DNA from: Periplaneta americana
Lineage: Eukaryota; Arthropoda; Insecta; Blattodea; Blattidae
Reading direction: 5' to 3'
DNA: 64,000 nucleotides
NCBI RefSeq assembly: GCF_040183065.1
Contig: NC_091120.1
Span: 17,699,708-17,763,707 of the forward strand
How positions within the stretch are numbered: position 1 is the stretch's first letter; every line of letters starts with the position of its first letter. The position numbers and the translations under genes were made by a program. Below are positions 43,955 to 55,009 of the stretch, in pieces. Below the pieces are notes generated by a model. It worked only from the letters and a program-made list of their open reading frames with translations. It did no database searches and was not told the DNA's origin.

Positions 43955-44470
43955 GTAGATGATTAAAATGGCTACTATAAATCAACAGCGGGCACAATGT
44001 GTTCTTTGGTATGCTAAATTTGAGAGCGTTAAAAGAGTTCAAAAAGAATTTCGACGTGAGTATGGTGTGCGTAATGTACCTAAATACGATTCCATTGTGT
44101 TAAAAAAAATATGCAGGAGGTCGCAGGCGAAACCCAGTACGAGAAGCAACTATCTCTTGGCTTGCTCTCCAAAATCCCCAGATCTAACCTCTCCTGACTT
44201 TTCGTGTAGGGTTTTGTTAAAGACATTGTCTATTCACAGAAACCCAGGAAAATTGATGATCTGAGAGTAAAAATTACTCAAGCTTTTCAACAAATAACCC
44301 CTCTTATGTTACAACGGACATGGGCTGAATTGCATCACCGTTATGAGTTGTGCAGGATGCACAATGGGAGTCATGTTGAGCTCTGAGGAATCTCCCATCT
44401 TTCAGTGTTGTATGCACGAAGTTTCAACCAATAAAATTCAGCAGTAAATGTTTTACAGTGTTTTTATATC
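43955..44470 (+). mobile_element. Internally deleted Tc1/mariner (DUF4817-type) copy
   Basis: The N-terminal helix-turn-helix (MATINQQRAQCVLWYAKFESVKRVQKEFRREYG, a DUF4817-like start, 43968-44060) is joined within about 70 bp to the C-terminal region (SPKSPDLTSPDF, then the QKPRKIDDLRVKITQAF and WAELHHRYELCR blocks in another frame). So most of the catalytic core is deleted. The UTR after the stop matches 38620-38715, but the right TIR is missing. Confidence 0.8.
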
Positions 44471-44479
44471 ATCCATACC

Positions 44480-44639
44480 ATTTAATTCGTAAGTATAACT
44501 CTTGTATACATGTATCTTTCATAGAAGTCAGTTTGTTTGTGATCTTTGTAATTGTAATTGTTCATTCATACGTGTTTATAGTTTTTGGTGGTTGAGTGGA
44601 AGAGAAGGTCTTACGGCCTTCATTCTGTCAGCTAGAATA

Positions 44640-44681
<42 letters not shown>

Positions 44682-44695
44682 CATTATTATTACAA
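44480..44695 (+). mobile_element. CR1-like LINE 3' end with (TTA)n
   Basis: GTTGAGTGGAAGAGAAGGTC, TTACGGCCTTCATTCTGTCA, then (ATT)n at 44640-44692. The hairpin-type 3' end of the CR1-like family. Confidence 0.65.
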
Positions 44696-45117
44696 GTGAA
44701 ATACCAGAAGTACACGATGAGAAAAGGGCAAATAAAAAAGAATAGGATAATAATGGACAAAGGCAATTCAAGCAGGCAAGGGGAAAACAAGAATAACAAG
44801 CAGAAAACGATGGTAATAAAGAAAATACAAGGAGATCAAGGTGATGGCAAGGAGCACAATGAAAATGCATGGAGAACAAGAGAAATATAAGGTGACCAAG
44901 AGCAATGAAAAGAAGAGAACAAGGGGAATGCAAGGACATCAAGGTGAGTAGAAGGAAAGTACAATGGGAATAGAGAAGAAACGATGAGAATACAAAGATA
45001 ACAAGGGAAAATGACCGTGAAACGAGCGGGCCCGAGTTCAAATCCTGGTTGGGACTAGTTACCTGGTTGAGGTTTTTTCTTGGGATTTCCCTCAAACCAT
45101 TAAGATCAAATGCTGGG
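44696..45117 (+). repeat. SINE-containing ~760 bp repeat, copy 1, left part
   Basis: Homologous to 47744-48165. A purine-rich segment (GAAATACCAGAAGTACACGA, AGCACAATGAAAATGCATGG) is followed by a tRNA-like B-box (CCCGAGTTCAAATCC) and SINE body (AGTTACCTGGTTGAGG). It stops at AAATGCTGGG, where the 45117-46889 insertion begins. Confidence 0.8.
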
Positions 45118-45478
45118 TCGGGGATGGTGAATTAGCGATTAGCAGAATTAGGATATCTGTATTCCTACGAAGTCATATGTGAGTTCCTACGATGTGATAT
45201 GTGAATTCTTACAAAAATGGATTACTAAGAAGTGACATGTGATTTCCTGCAAATACACATAAAATTGACAAGACAAAATTTTTCTCCCACTTTGTACAGA
45301 GTTAGGACTTCGCAACCAGAGTGCAGGTTGGTGTGGTTAAAAATTTTATCTTGGTTCATTGTCAAAATAATAAAATGATGAAAGAACTAGACATAAAGTT
45401 CTTGATCAAAACCTTATTTGAAAGAAATACTGTATGTCAAATACTTAAATTTTGTTTCTGTAGGACACTTTCTTAATG

Positions 45479-45696
45479 TAGGGGAGAGTTGGGTAGCATC
45501 GGACATCGGGTAATATCGGACAGTGAGTTTCTTTCATCTACCACCAGATGATAGTAGCTGAATGACATGGTTACGTTTCTGTGATGTCGCATACAAAAAC
45601 GTAACCATTTTATTCAGGTACTACCATCTGGTGATAGATGTAAGAAACGCACTGTCCGATATTACCCGATGTCCGATACTATCCAACTCTCCCCTA
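45479..45696. mobile_element. Fold-back MITE with ~100 bp arms and TA target
   Basis: 45481-45694 begins GGGGAGAGTTGGGTAGCATC and ends with its inverse. The arms extend for about 100 bp each (ATCGGGTAATATCGGACAGT, CATGGTTACGTTT) and are flanked by TA. No coding capacity. A Tc1/mariner-type MITE is the best guess. Confidence 0.85.
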
Positions 45697-45740
45697 ATCA
45701 AATCTTGTGATGCGCTGACTTCAATATTCATGGATGACCT

Positions 45741-46058
45741 CTAGTATAAATGCTTTTTCTTCAACGCCTTCTTCTTTTTTCTAAGCGAGATAATATTTGC
45801 TGCACTGCGACGTGTTACGTATGTGTTTGTTTGCATTGTCTTCAGAACATCTAAAAATGTGAATATATGGAGATGGTGATGATAAAAATTAGTATTTAAG
45901 TATGCATGAAAAGATTCACAGGCATTCGTAGTGTGAAGGGAGTGTGAAGAAAAAGAAGACCACGTCTTTGGTGGAAAAGTACTATCTTCGTTGACATATG
46001 AAGAGTCCACTGCAAGAATGATGGACGTCATTCGGAATACATTTTGCAGGAGAGACAA
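45741..46058 (-). pseudogene. Mutator-like (MULE) transposase C-terminal fragment
   Basis: The segment HTTNACESFHAYLNTNFYHH followed by IFTFLDVLKTMQTNTYVTRRS matches the C-terminal pattern R.TN..ESFH..LN..F...HP.I..FL..L...Q..TY seen in insect MULE transposases. Only this piece remains; the DDE core is not visible. A short stretch (MTSIILAVDSSY) is repeated in inverse orientation at about 46210-46245. Confidence 0.55.
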
Positions 46059-46242
46059 TTGAAAGTTTGAAATGCTTAGCGCTCAAAGCTTAACTGAGAT
46101 ATTCCGATATTACTGGACAATGACTATCAGTGTTAATGCCATATAACTCTGTATGTACATTCTACATGTCTTAAGCTATGCATTGACAGTCTTGGTTCAT
46201 TTTCGACAAGAAAGTGACATCCATCATTCTTGCAGCGGACTC

Positions 46243-46638
46243 TTCATATCGATCGTCTAGTTCAAAAGTGTGACAACTCAAAAAAGCAAGTTTTGAGATA
46301 TCTTCAGTTGAAAGTTTCAAATAAATCACTTAGAATGGAACAGAGTTCTGGTTCATAACCACGACAATTAGAAATGAGTCAGTATTCAGGACGAGTATAT
46401 CACAATCTTCCAGTTCATTATTAATTGATTTCGAAATGTACTAATAATGAATTAGTAAAGTCCATAGTTATAATTACTTCTAAAGCACTTTATTTAGTTG
46501 TTTTCTTTTTGGTTGTAAATATGACTTCTCAATACTTAATCGGAAAGGGCTCCGAAAGGGGCTTTCAGTAGTATAAATAACTAAAAAATGGCAATTTTTT
46601 AGTTGTCGCACTTTTGAACTGGGCGATCGATATGTCTT
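46243..46638. repeat. Inverted-repeat pair with ~35 bp arms
   Basis: CTAGTTCAAAAGTGTGACAA near 46257 pairs with the inverse of CCAGTTCAAAAGTGCGACAA near 46625. The palindrome CGATCG lies immediately outside on both sides. This could be a small TIR element (about 370 bp) nested in the 1.77 kb insertion. Confidence 0.5.
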
Positions 46639-46888
46639 TACAATATAATCACAAAATTCGTCTAATGTTTGGTTCTAAGGCTTCAGAGACTTAAAGTCCT
46701 CAACAATGCATTCACTTACGTCTCCTTGATCAAGAAATGGCAATCCAAATGATTACGTCAACCACTTTCCTATTTAACTCTCACCAATAACATATTCTTT
46801 GCTAAGCCCTACAAAATTGTAGGAATTAACATACCCCCATTTCTCAAATATTTGTACCTGCTATGGTTTTGTAGGAATTCACAGAGAC

Positions 46889-47212
46889 CCATGCTGGTAA
46901 CTTTTGGCGTTGGACCCTGGACTCATTTCGCTGACATTATCACCTTCATCTCATTCAGACGCTAGACAACCTTAGCAGTTGATAGAGCTCGTGTAATATC
47001 CAATTCAAAAACAGGGGGAATAGGACGAGAACTAGAGAGGAGATTTCGCAAGATGATAAACTCTTAGCAAATTTAGTTCTATACCATAATGAATATTATT
47101 ATTTTTGTAGGGGACAGATTAAATTCAAATTTTCAATTTTTCAACCTTGTTACTGACATTTGTTCCGCTCATAATTGAAGCTTTAAAAGAATATTATTTC
47201 TAGCAGAATTCG
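46889..47212 (+). repeat. SINE-containing repeat, copy 1, right part
   Basis: Matches 48165-48502 (TTGGACCCTGGACTCATTTC, CATCTCATTCAGACGCTAGA, GAGGAGATTTCGCAAGATG, TGTAGGGGACAGATTAAAT). It ends at the insertion point of the RTE fragment. Confidence 0.8.
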
Positions 47213-47655
47213 CAAGTGGTTGTGAAACTTGGTCTCTCACTTTGAGAGAGGAACATAGATTAAGGGTGTTTGAGAATAAGGTGCTTAGGAAAATATTTGG
47301 GGCTAAGAGGGATGAAGTTACAGGAGAATGGAAAAAGTTACACAACACAGACCTGCTCGCATTGTATTCTTCACCTGACATAATTAGGAATATTAAATCC
47401 AGACGTTTGAGATGAACAGGGCATGTAGCACGTATGGGCGAATCCAGAAATGCATATAGAGTGTTAGTTGGGAGGTCGGAGGGAAAAAGACCTTTAGGGA
47501 GGCCTAGACGTAGATGGGAGGATAATATTAAAATGGATTTGAGGGAGGTGGGATATGATGGTAGAGAATGGATTAATCTTGCACAGGATAGGGACCAATG
47601 GCGGGCTTATGTGAGGGCGGCAATGAACCTCCGGGTTCCTTAAAAGCCAGTAAGT
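47213..47655 (+). mobile_element. RTE LINE 3' fragment
   Basis: 5'-truncated at GGTTGTGAAACTTGG. Encodes [36 protein letters not shown](W to stop), then a long open end 47434-47643: MGESRNAYRVLVG, GRPRRRWEDNIKMDLRE, AAMNLRVP and stop. It is one of the better preserved termini. (TTA)n follows at 47658-47742. Confidence 0.85.
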
Positions 47656-47672
47656 GAATATTATTATTGTTA

Positions 47673-47733
<61 letters not shown>

Positions 47734-47743
47734 CATTATTATT

Positions 47744-48502
47744 ACAAGCGAAATACCAGAAGTACACGATTAGAAAAAGGCAAATAAAAGAGAAGAAGAT
47801 AATAATTATAAGGAGAACAAAGGCAATTCAAGCTGGCAAGGGGAAAGCAAGAATGACAAGCAGAAAACGAGGGTAATAAATAAAAGGTGATGGCAAGGAG
47901 CACAATGAAAATGCATGGATAACAAGAGAAACATAAGGTGATCAAGAGCAATGAAAAAAAGAGAACAAGGGGAATGAAAGGAGATAAAGGTGAGTAGAAG
48001 GAAAGTACAATGGGAATAGAGAAGGAACGAGGAGAATACAAAGATAACACGAGGAACTGACCTTGAAACGAGCGGGCTCGAGTTCAAATCCCGGTTGGGA
48101 CAAGTTACCTGGTTGAGGTTTTTTCCGGGGATTTCTCTCAATCCATTAAAACCAAACGCTGGGTAACTTTCGGCATTGGACCCTGGACTCATTTCGCTGA
48201 CATTATCACCTTCATCTCATTCAGACGCTAGACAACCTTAGTTGATAGAGCGTCGTAAAATATCCAACTAAGAAAACAGGGGGGAAAACGACGAGAACAA
48301 GTGAAATACAACGAGAACTACAGAGGAGATTTCGCAAGATGCTGAATTCTTAGCAGATTTAGTTTTGTACTTTAATTAATGTTACTATTTTTTGTAGGGG
48401 ACAGATTAAATACAAATTTCAGTTTTTAAAAGTTGTTACTGACTTTTGTTCTGCTCCTCATTGAAGTTTTAAAAGAATATTATTTCTAAGAGAATTCGCC
48501 AC
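47744..48502 (+). repeat. SINE-containing ~760 bp repeat, intact copy
   Basis: Uninterrupted version of 44696-45117 plus 46889-47212. It contains a tRNA-like B-box (CTCGAGTTCAAATCCCGG near 48078) and the body shared with the 16274/59911 SINE family, embedded between a purine-rich left part and a right part ending ATTATTTCTAAGAGAATTCG. The Phe/Ser-rich minus-strand ORFs here are artefacts. Confidence 0.8.
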
Positions 48503-49589
48503 GGTCTTTGTGATTCAGACATTTCAATTTGTACAGAGGTTGGAGTGCCACGAGTATCATCTGCACGAGTGTGGGACAGAACCTACGCCCGAACAGAAAA
48601 TACGCCCACCGACTGTTGTACTTGCTGCCTACGTTTATGTAACGTTCGATTCTCCAACAGTGCGTTACTCAATCTCGTATCTCGATATGCTAACAGTTAA
48701 TTTACATTAAACAAGCGGCTGGCAATGTAACTAAAGCCGACTACATTTTTATGTCACTTGAAGAAAGTGAACGGAATAACGCAATCAAAGCCAACACGAG
48801 AAGCAAATTGTACGCGACTGTAATTTTCTCTGTGTTACAAATGATTCAGGAACAAGCCAGTAAGTTCGTTTGAAAAGGTGTAGGAATTATCACGCCAAAC
48901 ACGTGCACGGATCTGTAATTAAAATGTAACTGTGCTGTATTTATTTCTTACTGATTTTGTTTTGTTACGACTAACTATTACACGAATGTCACAAGAGATT
49001 CCCAACACTCAGAATTTTACCCGAAATGTCATCATGGCGTTTTCTTCCAATCATAGAGTGGGTTTGGGTAATTTGGATATAAAAACAGCTGTCTTCCTCC
49101 GACGAGTTTAGCGCAGGGACCTGAGGTATTCCTGCCATCGGTGCGGGGGGGGGGGGGTTGCAGGTAGATTCTTTTGTTGCTACAGCCAAGCCGAGCCGAG
49201 AGGAGTGGGAAGTATTAATCGTCCAAAAATATGCAGTATTCAGTCTTCTCCCTGACGCTAGCTGTGTTAATATTAAATTAATTACTCATTAAATATTTCA
49301 CCGTTACAAGTCATTTTTAAGGAAACATGCTATGGAAAATGTTTGGTTTTATTCTATTGGATTTTAGAATATGTGTGATTGGTATCGTGAAAAAGAGATT
49401 CCTATAATGTCATACGAAAATCATTTGTTGGTGATATCTTAAAATACAAAATCAAGTGAGTTCAGCAGTACATATATTTAAATTGATTACTTTACAAATT
49501 TAATTCAGTTCTATTAATCACTAAATTTTATAGTATGATTCTTCTTTTCATTCATATTATTGTAGTTGTATTATGATTTTTCTTTTTGT
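48503..49589. other. Unassigned; G13 run at 49145-49157
   Basis: No recognised gene. A minus-strand reading PALNSSEEDSCF at about 49085-49130 resembles SALNSSEDDSIF on the plus strand at about 49917-49960, so two inverted relics of one unknown coding repeat may be present. Confidence 0.35.
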
Positions 49590-49710
49590 TTATTTTATTG
49601 TATTTGTATTTCTGGTGGTCTGATGGCCTTAACTTCACCAAAATAAATAATAAATAAGTATTAAATAAAGAAATAAATAAATAATAAATAAATAATGAAT
49701 AAATAAAATT
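49590..49710 (+). mobile_element. LINE 3' end with (TAAA)n tail
   Basis: GGTGGTCTGATGGCCTTAAC, TTCACCAAAATAAATAA, then (AAAT)n. Same end type as 8380-8488. Confidence 0.5.
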
Positions 49711-50162
49711 TTCTACAATACTTTCCTTCTCTGAACACATAAGTACGAATGGTTGTATCTCTATCTCGCCAAAAATAAGTTAGAAAACTAATAGGCATAC
49801 TGCTCTCATAAATTGGGCGAATGTTTTCAGTATGATTGCACTTCCTTCCAGACTGCCGCTGTCACTGTCCCCTCCCACTCCAGTACCGCGCTACACTATT
49901 TGGAACCGCATTCCTCTCAGCACTAAACTCCTCAGAGGATGACAGTATTTTTAGTTTAGAGTCCCATAGCCTGTTACCACGACTATTACACTTTTACTAC
50001 ATCATACTACTTTTACCAATAAAATGATACGAAAGGACGTATTTCAGCCAGTCATTGTTGTTTATCGTTGCAATTATATCCTTTCCCTAGCGTCTGTTTA
50101 TATGTATCACTTCCATAGAATTTGTTTGTTTTTAACACTTCCCTAGCATTTGTTTGTTTGCT
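49711..50162. other. Unassigned stretch
   Basis: No recognised gene apart from the SALNSSEDDS-like relic. Confidence 0.3.
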
Positions 50163-50645
50163 GTCTGCTGTCAAAAAATCTGAAAGTTAGAAATTATAAA
50201 ACAGTTATAATACAGGTTGTTCTGTATGGATGTGAAACTTGGACTCTCACTTTGAGAGAGGAACAGAGATTAAGAATGTCTGAGAATAAGGTTCTCAGGA
50301 AAATATTTGGGACAAAGAGAGATGAAGTTACAGGAGAATGGAGAAAGTTACACAACGCAGAGCTGCACGCATTGTATTCTTCACCTGACATAATTAGGAA
50401 CATTAAATCCAGACGTTTGAGATGGGCAGGGCATGTAGCACGTATGGGCGAACCCAGAGTGTTAGTTGGGAGGCCGGAGAGAAAAAGACCTTTGGGAGGC
50501 CGAGACGTAGATGGGAGGATAATATTAAAATGGATTTGAGGGATGTGGGATATGATGGTATAGACTGAATTAATGTTGCTCAGGATAGGGACCAATGGCG
50601 GGCTTATGTGAGGGCGGCAATGAACCTCCGGGTTCCTTAAAAGCC

Positions 50646-50701
<56 letters not shown>

Positions 50702-50722
50702 GGTAAGTAAGTAAGTAAGTAA
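50163..50722 (+). mobile_element. RTE LINE 3' fragment with long (AAGT)n tail
   Basis: Starts at CTGCTGTCAAAAAATCTGAA and encodes [55 protein letters not shown]. It loses a 12-base segment in SRNAY and one G in the GRPRRRWED segment, then ends MNLRVP and stop. The (AAGT)n tail reaches 50722, the longest of this family here. Confidence 0.9.
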
Positions 50723-51321
50723 CTGTAATGCAATTTTAGTTTTGTTTTTAGGAGTGTTATATTCGGTTATGTTGATAGAAATTATTTTCTTCACTAATGA
50801 TCTTGAAACAGTTTTAGCAATTGGTGAATCACATTTGCCTTCTTCTTCACTGAAAAATAGTTCTACATTTTTTATAATACGTGTAGTTTGTCTCTCTAAT
50901 AAATGATCTCTTCCAACAGGAGAAGTACGAAAATTACAATTGTTGTCGACATCACTATATTTTGCACTCTTTCCAACAGACTCCCATGGTCGCCACATAT
51001 TTCACTAATTTCAATGTACACTAAGAAAACTAAACAGATAATGCAAACTACGTACACTCCAAGTCGTTAAAGAACTGGCAACTATGTGGTGTTTACCTCT
51101 GCGCGGGACAAAGGAAACAAAAGTAACTAGTACGACCTTCTACATTCAGTCCCCACCCCCTGGTTATTTTCCGAGTGAATGTAAGGTATTTTATTACAAA
51201 ATATATAGAAAGTATACAAAAAAATTATAATAGTCTGAAGAGTATCTTAAAGGCGCGGTACATTATTGTATAGGAAACACTGTAATTACACCAAATAATT
51301 CCCAAGTTGTGAAAGTAAATA
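50723..51321. other. Unassigned stretch
   Basis: No recognised gene or repeat. Confidence 0.3.
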
Positions 51322-51323
51322 TA

Positions 51324-52786
51324 CAGGGTGTTTAAAAAATACGGGGCATTATTTCAGGTATGTATTTCCCACATGTAGACAATCAAAATAGTTCATTACA
51401 ACATGTGTCCGGAAATGCTTCATTTCCGAGTTAAGGCCTTCACAACATTGAAATTCACCGGAACGTTGTTCTTTACGCAGGTCGTTGTCATTACAGAAGA
51501 TGTTCAAAATGTCCATCCCCTGCTTGAATACAGACCTCACATCGATGTCTCATTTACCTGCGAACACGATCCCAAACTCCAGGAGTATTGCGTATGTCCT
51601 CAGAACATGCCACAATTCGATTCCGAAGGGATTCCAAATCAGGCACCGGCGACGAATAAACCAATGATTTTAAATGGCCCCACAAGTAGAAATGGAGAGA
51701 GTACAGATCAGGTGAGCGTGGAGGCCAAGCAATTGGGCCACCTCTACCTATCCATCGATCAGGAAACCTTCAATCCAAGTACCGTACGACTGAAGTGTGC
51801 AGGAGCGCCATCATGCAAGAAGTGAATGTGTTGACGATTGATCAGTGGAGTGTCTTCTAAAACATGAGGTATGGTGTTTTCCAGGAAGTTTGTGTATGCC
51901 TGCCCCGTAAGTCTGTTTACAAGTACATGGGGTCCAACTAATCGATCACCAATGATACCGGCCCACATGTTGAGGGAGAACCGCACCTGGTGATGAGATG
52001 GAACAGTTGCACGTGGGTTTTAATACGCCCATACATGCCGATTGTGGAAATTTATTATGCCATCTCGTGTGAACTGTGCTTCATCTGTAAATAATACTAA
52101 GGCAGGATTTACACCACACTGCTGCAAGAACCATTGACAGAACCTAACTCGTGCAGGGTAATCTGCTGGTGACAGGACCTGTACACGTTGCAAATGATAA
52201 GGATACAATTGATACTCTTTCAACAGCCTCCAGACAGTCGTATGAGGAACATTGACTTGCAACGCTACCCATTTTGTGCTGATAGAAGGAGTCATGTTCA
52301 CAGCCTCCAGAATCTCCTCCTGTACTTCTGGAGTCGTAGATCTTGGTCGTCCCCTTCCCAAACCAGGAGAGTTAAATTTTCCATACTCGCACAGATGGTA
52401 ATGGAGACGTACAAATGTCTTCCGATCTGGACATTGTCGCTGTGGGTACCTCTCCTGGTACAAACGACGAGCCAGCGCAGCATTGCCGTCCGCCTTACCG
52501 TACATGAAGTGTATCTCTTGATTTGAATACATGTCGCACAGTCTAACGCCTACACAACACTGAATGTAACTTTCGCCTCGGAATGAACTGTCAGAGTGTC
52601 CTGTTAATTTCTCCTATGACGGCAACGACCTGCGGAAAGAAAAACGTTTCGGCGAATTTCAATGTTGTGAAGGCCATAACTAGGAAATGAAGCATTTCCG
52701 GACACATGTTGTAATGAACTATTTTGATTGTCTACATGTGGGAAATACATACCTGAAATTATGCCCCGTCTTTTTGAAACACTCTA
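51324..52786 (-). mobile_element. Tc1/mariner-type element with ~165 bp TIRs, TA target
   Basis: The left end CAGGGTGTTTAAAAAATACG and the inverse of the right end (TAGAGTGTTTCAAAAAGACG) open inverted repeats that match closely for about 165 bp, through CATGTGTCCGGAAATGCTTC and AACATTGAAATTC to GGTCGTTG. TA flanks both sides. One transposase gene lies inside on the minus strand. Confidence 0.95.
51491..52532 (-). pseudogene. Tc1/mariner-type transposase, third catalytic Asp changed to His
   Basis: Starts MYSNQEIHFMYGKADGNAAL. Helix-turn-helix region: ARRLYQERYPQRQCPDRKTF and STKWVALQVNVPHTTVWRLL. The first catalytic Asp lies in LVLFTDEAQFTRDG, the second in IHFLHDGAPAHFS. An in-frame TAA follows HVWAY. 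A frameshift after HFSRTV is followed by GRGGPIAWPPRSPDLYSLHF, where the expected Asp in the xxDF motif is His. A further TAA lies near the end, before the terminus GDGHFEHLL. Many damaging changes, but length and order are normal for the family. Confidence 0.9.
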
Positions 52787-52815
52787 TATAAGAATATATA
52801 AATTACGCAACAAAT

Positions 52816-54428
52816 ATTAATTTGTACTTATGTTTATGCCCAGTTGTTTCTACCTTATCTGATAATTTCATCTTATAATTGGGATGTATTTTCTTTCTTG
52901 TATTTCTTTCTCTATCCAGTAATTATTAAAAGCAAACGTAATATGTAAGATCTCCTCTGTAGAGAATTGAGGACGAACATAATACGTAAGGCAAACACAC
53001 ACCTAATTCCGACTCAAATGAAATAAAATTTCACTTACCCGATGTGCATCGAAGCTGAATCATTTGCGTTTGTAGTTACATAGACTACCTGACAAACCCG
53101 CAGGTTCATTGCCGCTCTCACATAAGCCCGCCACCGCACCGGTCTCTATCCTGAGCAAGATTAATCCACTCTCTACCATCATATCCTATCTCCCTCAAAT
53201 ACATTTTAATATTATCCTCCCATTTACATCTCGGCCTACCCAAAGATCTTTTTCTCCCCGGCTTCCCAACTAACACTTTATATGCATTTCTGGATTCGCT
53301 CTTACGTACTACATGCTCTGCCCATCTTAAATGTCTGGTTTTAATGTTCCTAATTATGCCAGCTGAAGAATACAATGCGTGCAGTTCTACGTTGTGTAAC
53401 ACTTTCTTCATTCTCCTGTAACTTCATCCCGCTTAGCACCAAATATTTTCCTAAGAAGCTTATTCTCGAACACTCTTAATCTCTGTTCCTCTCTCAAAGT
53501 GAGAGTACAAGTTTCACAACCATACAGAAAAACCGATAATATAACTGTTTTATAAATTCTAACTTTCAGGTTTCTTGACAGCAGACTGGATGAAAAAGCT
53601 TCTCAACAGAATAATAACAGACATTTCTCATATTTATTCTGAGTTCAATTTCCTCCCGAGTGTCATTTGTATTTGTTACTGTTGCTCCAAGATATTTGAA
53701 TTTTTCCACCTCTTCAAAGGAAAAATATCCAATTTTTATATTTCCATTTCGTATAATATTCTGGTCACGAGACATAATCATATACTTTGTCTTTTCGGGA
53801 TTTACTTCCAAACCTATCTCTTTACTTGCTTCAAGTAAAATTCCCGTGTTTTCCCTATTCGATTGTGGACTTTCTCCTAACATTTTCACGTCATCCGCAT
53901 AGACAAGCAGCAGATGTAACCCGTTCAATTTCAAACCCTCTCTGTTATCCTGGACTTTCCTAATGGCATACTCTAGGGCAAAGTTAAAAAGTAAAGGTGA
54001 TAGTGCATCTCCTTGCTTTAGCCCACAGTGAATTGGAAACGCATCTGACAGAAACTGACCTATACGAACTCTGCTGTACGTTTCACTGAGACACATTTTA
54101 ATTAATCGAACTAGTTTCTTGGGAATACCAAATTCAATAAGAATATCATATAAATTAATCTCTACTTATGTTTATGTTCAGTTGTTTTTAAACTTATCTA
54201 ACAATTTAATCTTACAATTTGGATCTATTTTCTATCTTGTATTTTTTTTCTCTAAGCAATAATTATTAAAAGCAAACGTAATATGTAAGATCTCCTCTGT
54301 AGAGAATTCAGGACGCAGGTAATACATAAGGCAAACACATACTTAATTCCAACGCAAATTAAATAAAATTTCACTTACCCGATGTGCATCGAAACTGAAT
54401 CATTTGCGTTTGAAGTTATATAGACTAC
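52816..54428. repeat. ~280 bp direct repeats flanking an RTE fragment
   Basis: 52816-53090 and 54152-54428 are direct repeats (ACTTATGTTTATG, AAAGCAAACGTAATATGTAA, GATCTCCTCTGTAGAGAATT, CGATGTGCATCGAA, ATAGACTACCT) with scattered mismatches. They enclose the LINE fragment 53092-54151. They are not LTRs of a recognisable retrovirus-like element: no TG...CA ends, primer site or gag/pol. Confidence 0.8.
53092..54155 (-). mobile_element. RTE LINE fragment truncated at both ends
   Basis: Minus strand: [56 protein letters not shown] (catalytic box, 53566-54096 open), then, after a stop and frame changes, [11 protein letters not shown] and the C-terminal ARKSESRNAYKVLVGKPGRKRSLGRPRC. The usual last bases and (AAGT)n tail are missing at 53092, and the 5' side ends at GIPK at 54120-54155. 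Lack of a tail argues that it arrived as part of larger DNA. Confidence 0.85.
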
Positions 54429-54429
54429 C

Positions 54430-55007
54430 TCTTGGATGAAAGAGAATGATTGTGAAGTTGCTTAAATCACAGATACAGCACAACCAATTCATTATTCACG
54501 TGCATTTTTTTTTCAGTGATGCAATAACAGAACTGGTTATGAATTCAGACTCACAGTTATTTTAAAATGTAGCTTTTTAAAACGTGACTCGAAGAAGTGT
54601 AACACTCATACGTACCAAACTGTCATTTATATTGAAAATTTCCTCCCGACCTAACCTTGGAAGTCGCTCTCTGCAAAACCAATTTTGTCACTGCCTCTTC
54701 TCGCTAAGTTAATTTTCTACGTCAGATAGCTCTCGTGCTATAAAGACAGAAGGGTCTCCCTGCTACATTCTTGCAGCATACAAGCCTACTCAACGGAAGT
54801 ATGAGGAATGTGAGAGACCTCCGAGAGCACAACTCGTAGAGACAATGCATCCGCGCATAAACAGTTTACTTGGATGTAAGAGGAAATGGTGTTAGTGTTG
54901 AGACGTTGAGAACACTACCGCGATTCCTTCGCAATAAAAATCAAGACCCTAGTGTCATATTTATTACATTACGCTTGAGCTTAAAACTCCTATATTCTGT
55001 AATAAAA
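54430..55007. other. Unassigned stretch
   Basis: No recognised gene or repeat. Confidence 0.3.
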
Positions 55008-55009
55008 TA

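Larger units (their letters stand above)
45117..46889. mobile_element. 1.77 kb insertion splitting the SINE repeat; Mutator-like candidate
   Basis: The intact copy at 47744-48502 is continuous where this one is split: CTGGG|TAACTTT. The repeat resumes at 46889-46899 after a second ATGCTGG, giving a 7-8 bp duplication. Both ends carry TGTGAATTCCTAC-like subterminal words (three on the left in direct orientation, inverse copies at about 46820 and 46870). A transposase remnant inside (45741-46058) resembles Mutator-like elements. The terminal bases themselves do not form a clear long TIR. Confidence 0.6.

Noticed and set aside
44628..45095. 155-codon minus-strand ORF rich in L, S and F
   Set aside because: It reads the purine-rich repeat in reverse and is only partly preserved in the homologous copy at 47806-48192.
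52816..54428. LTR retrotransposon, because of direct repeats
   Set aside because: No TG/CA ends, primer-binding site, polypurine tract, gag, protease or integrase; the interior is a minus-strand LINE piece.
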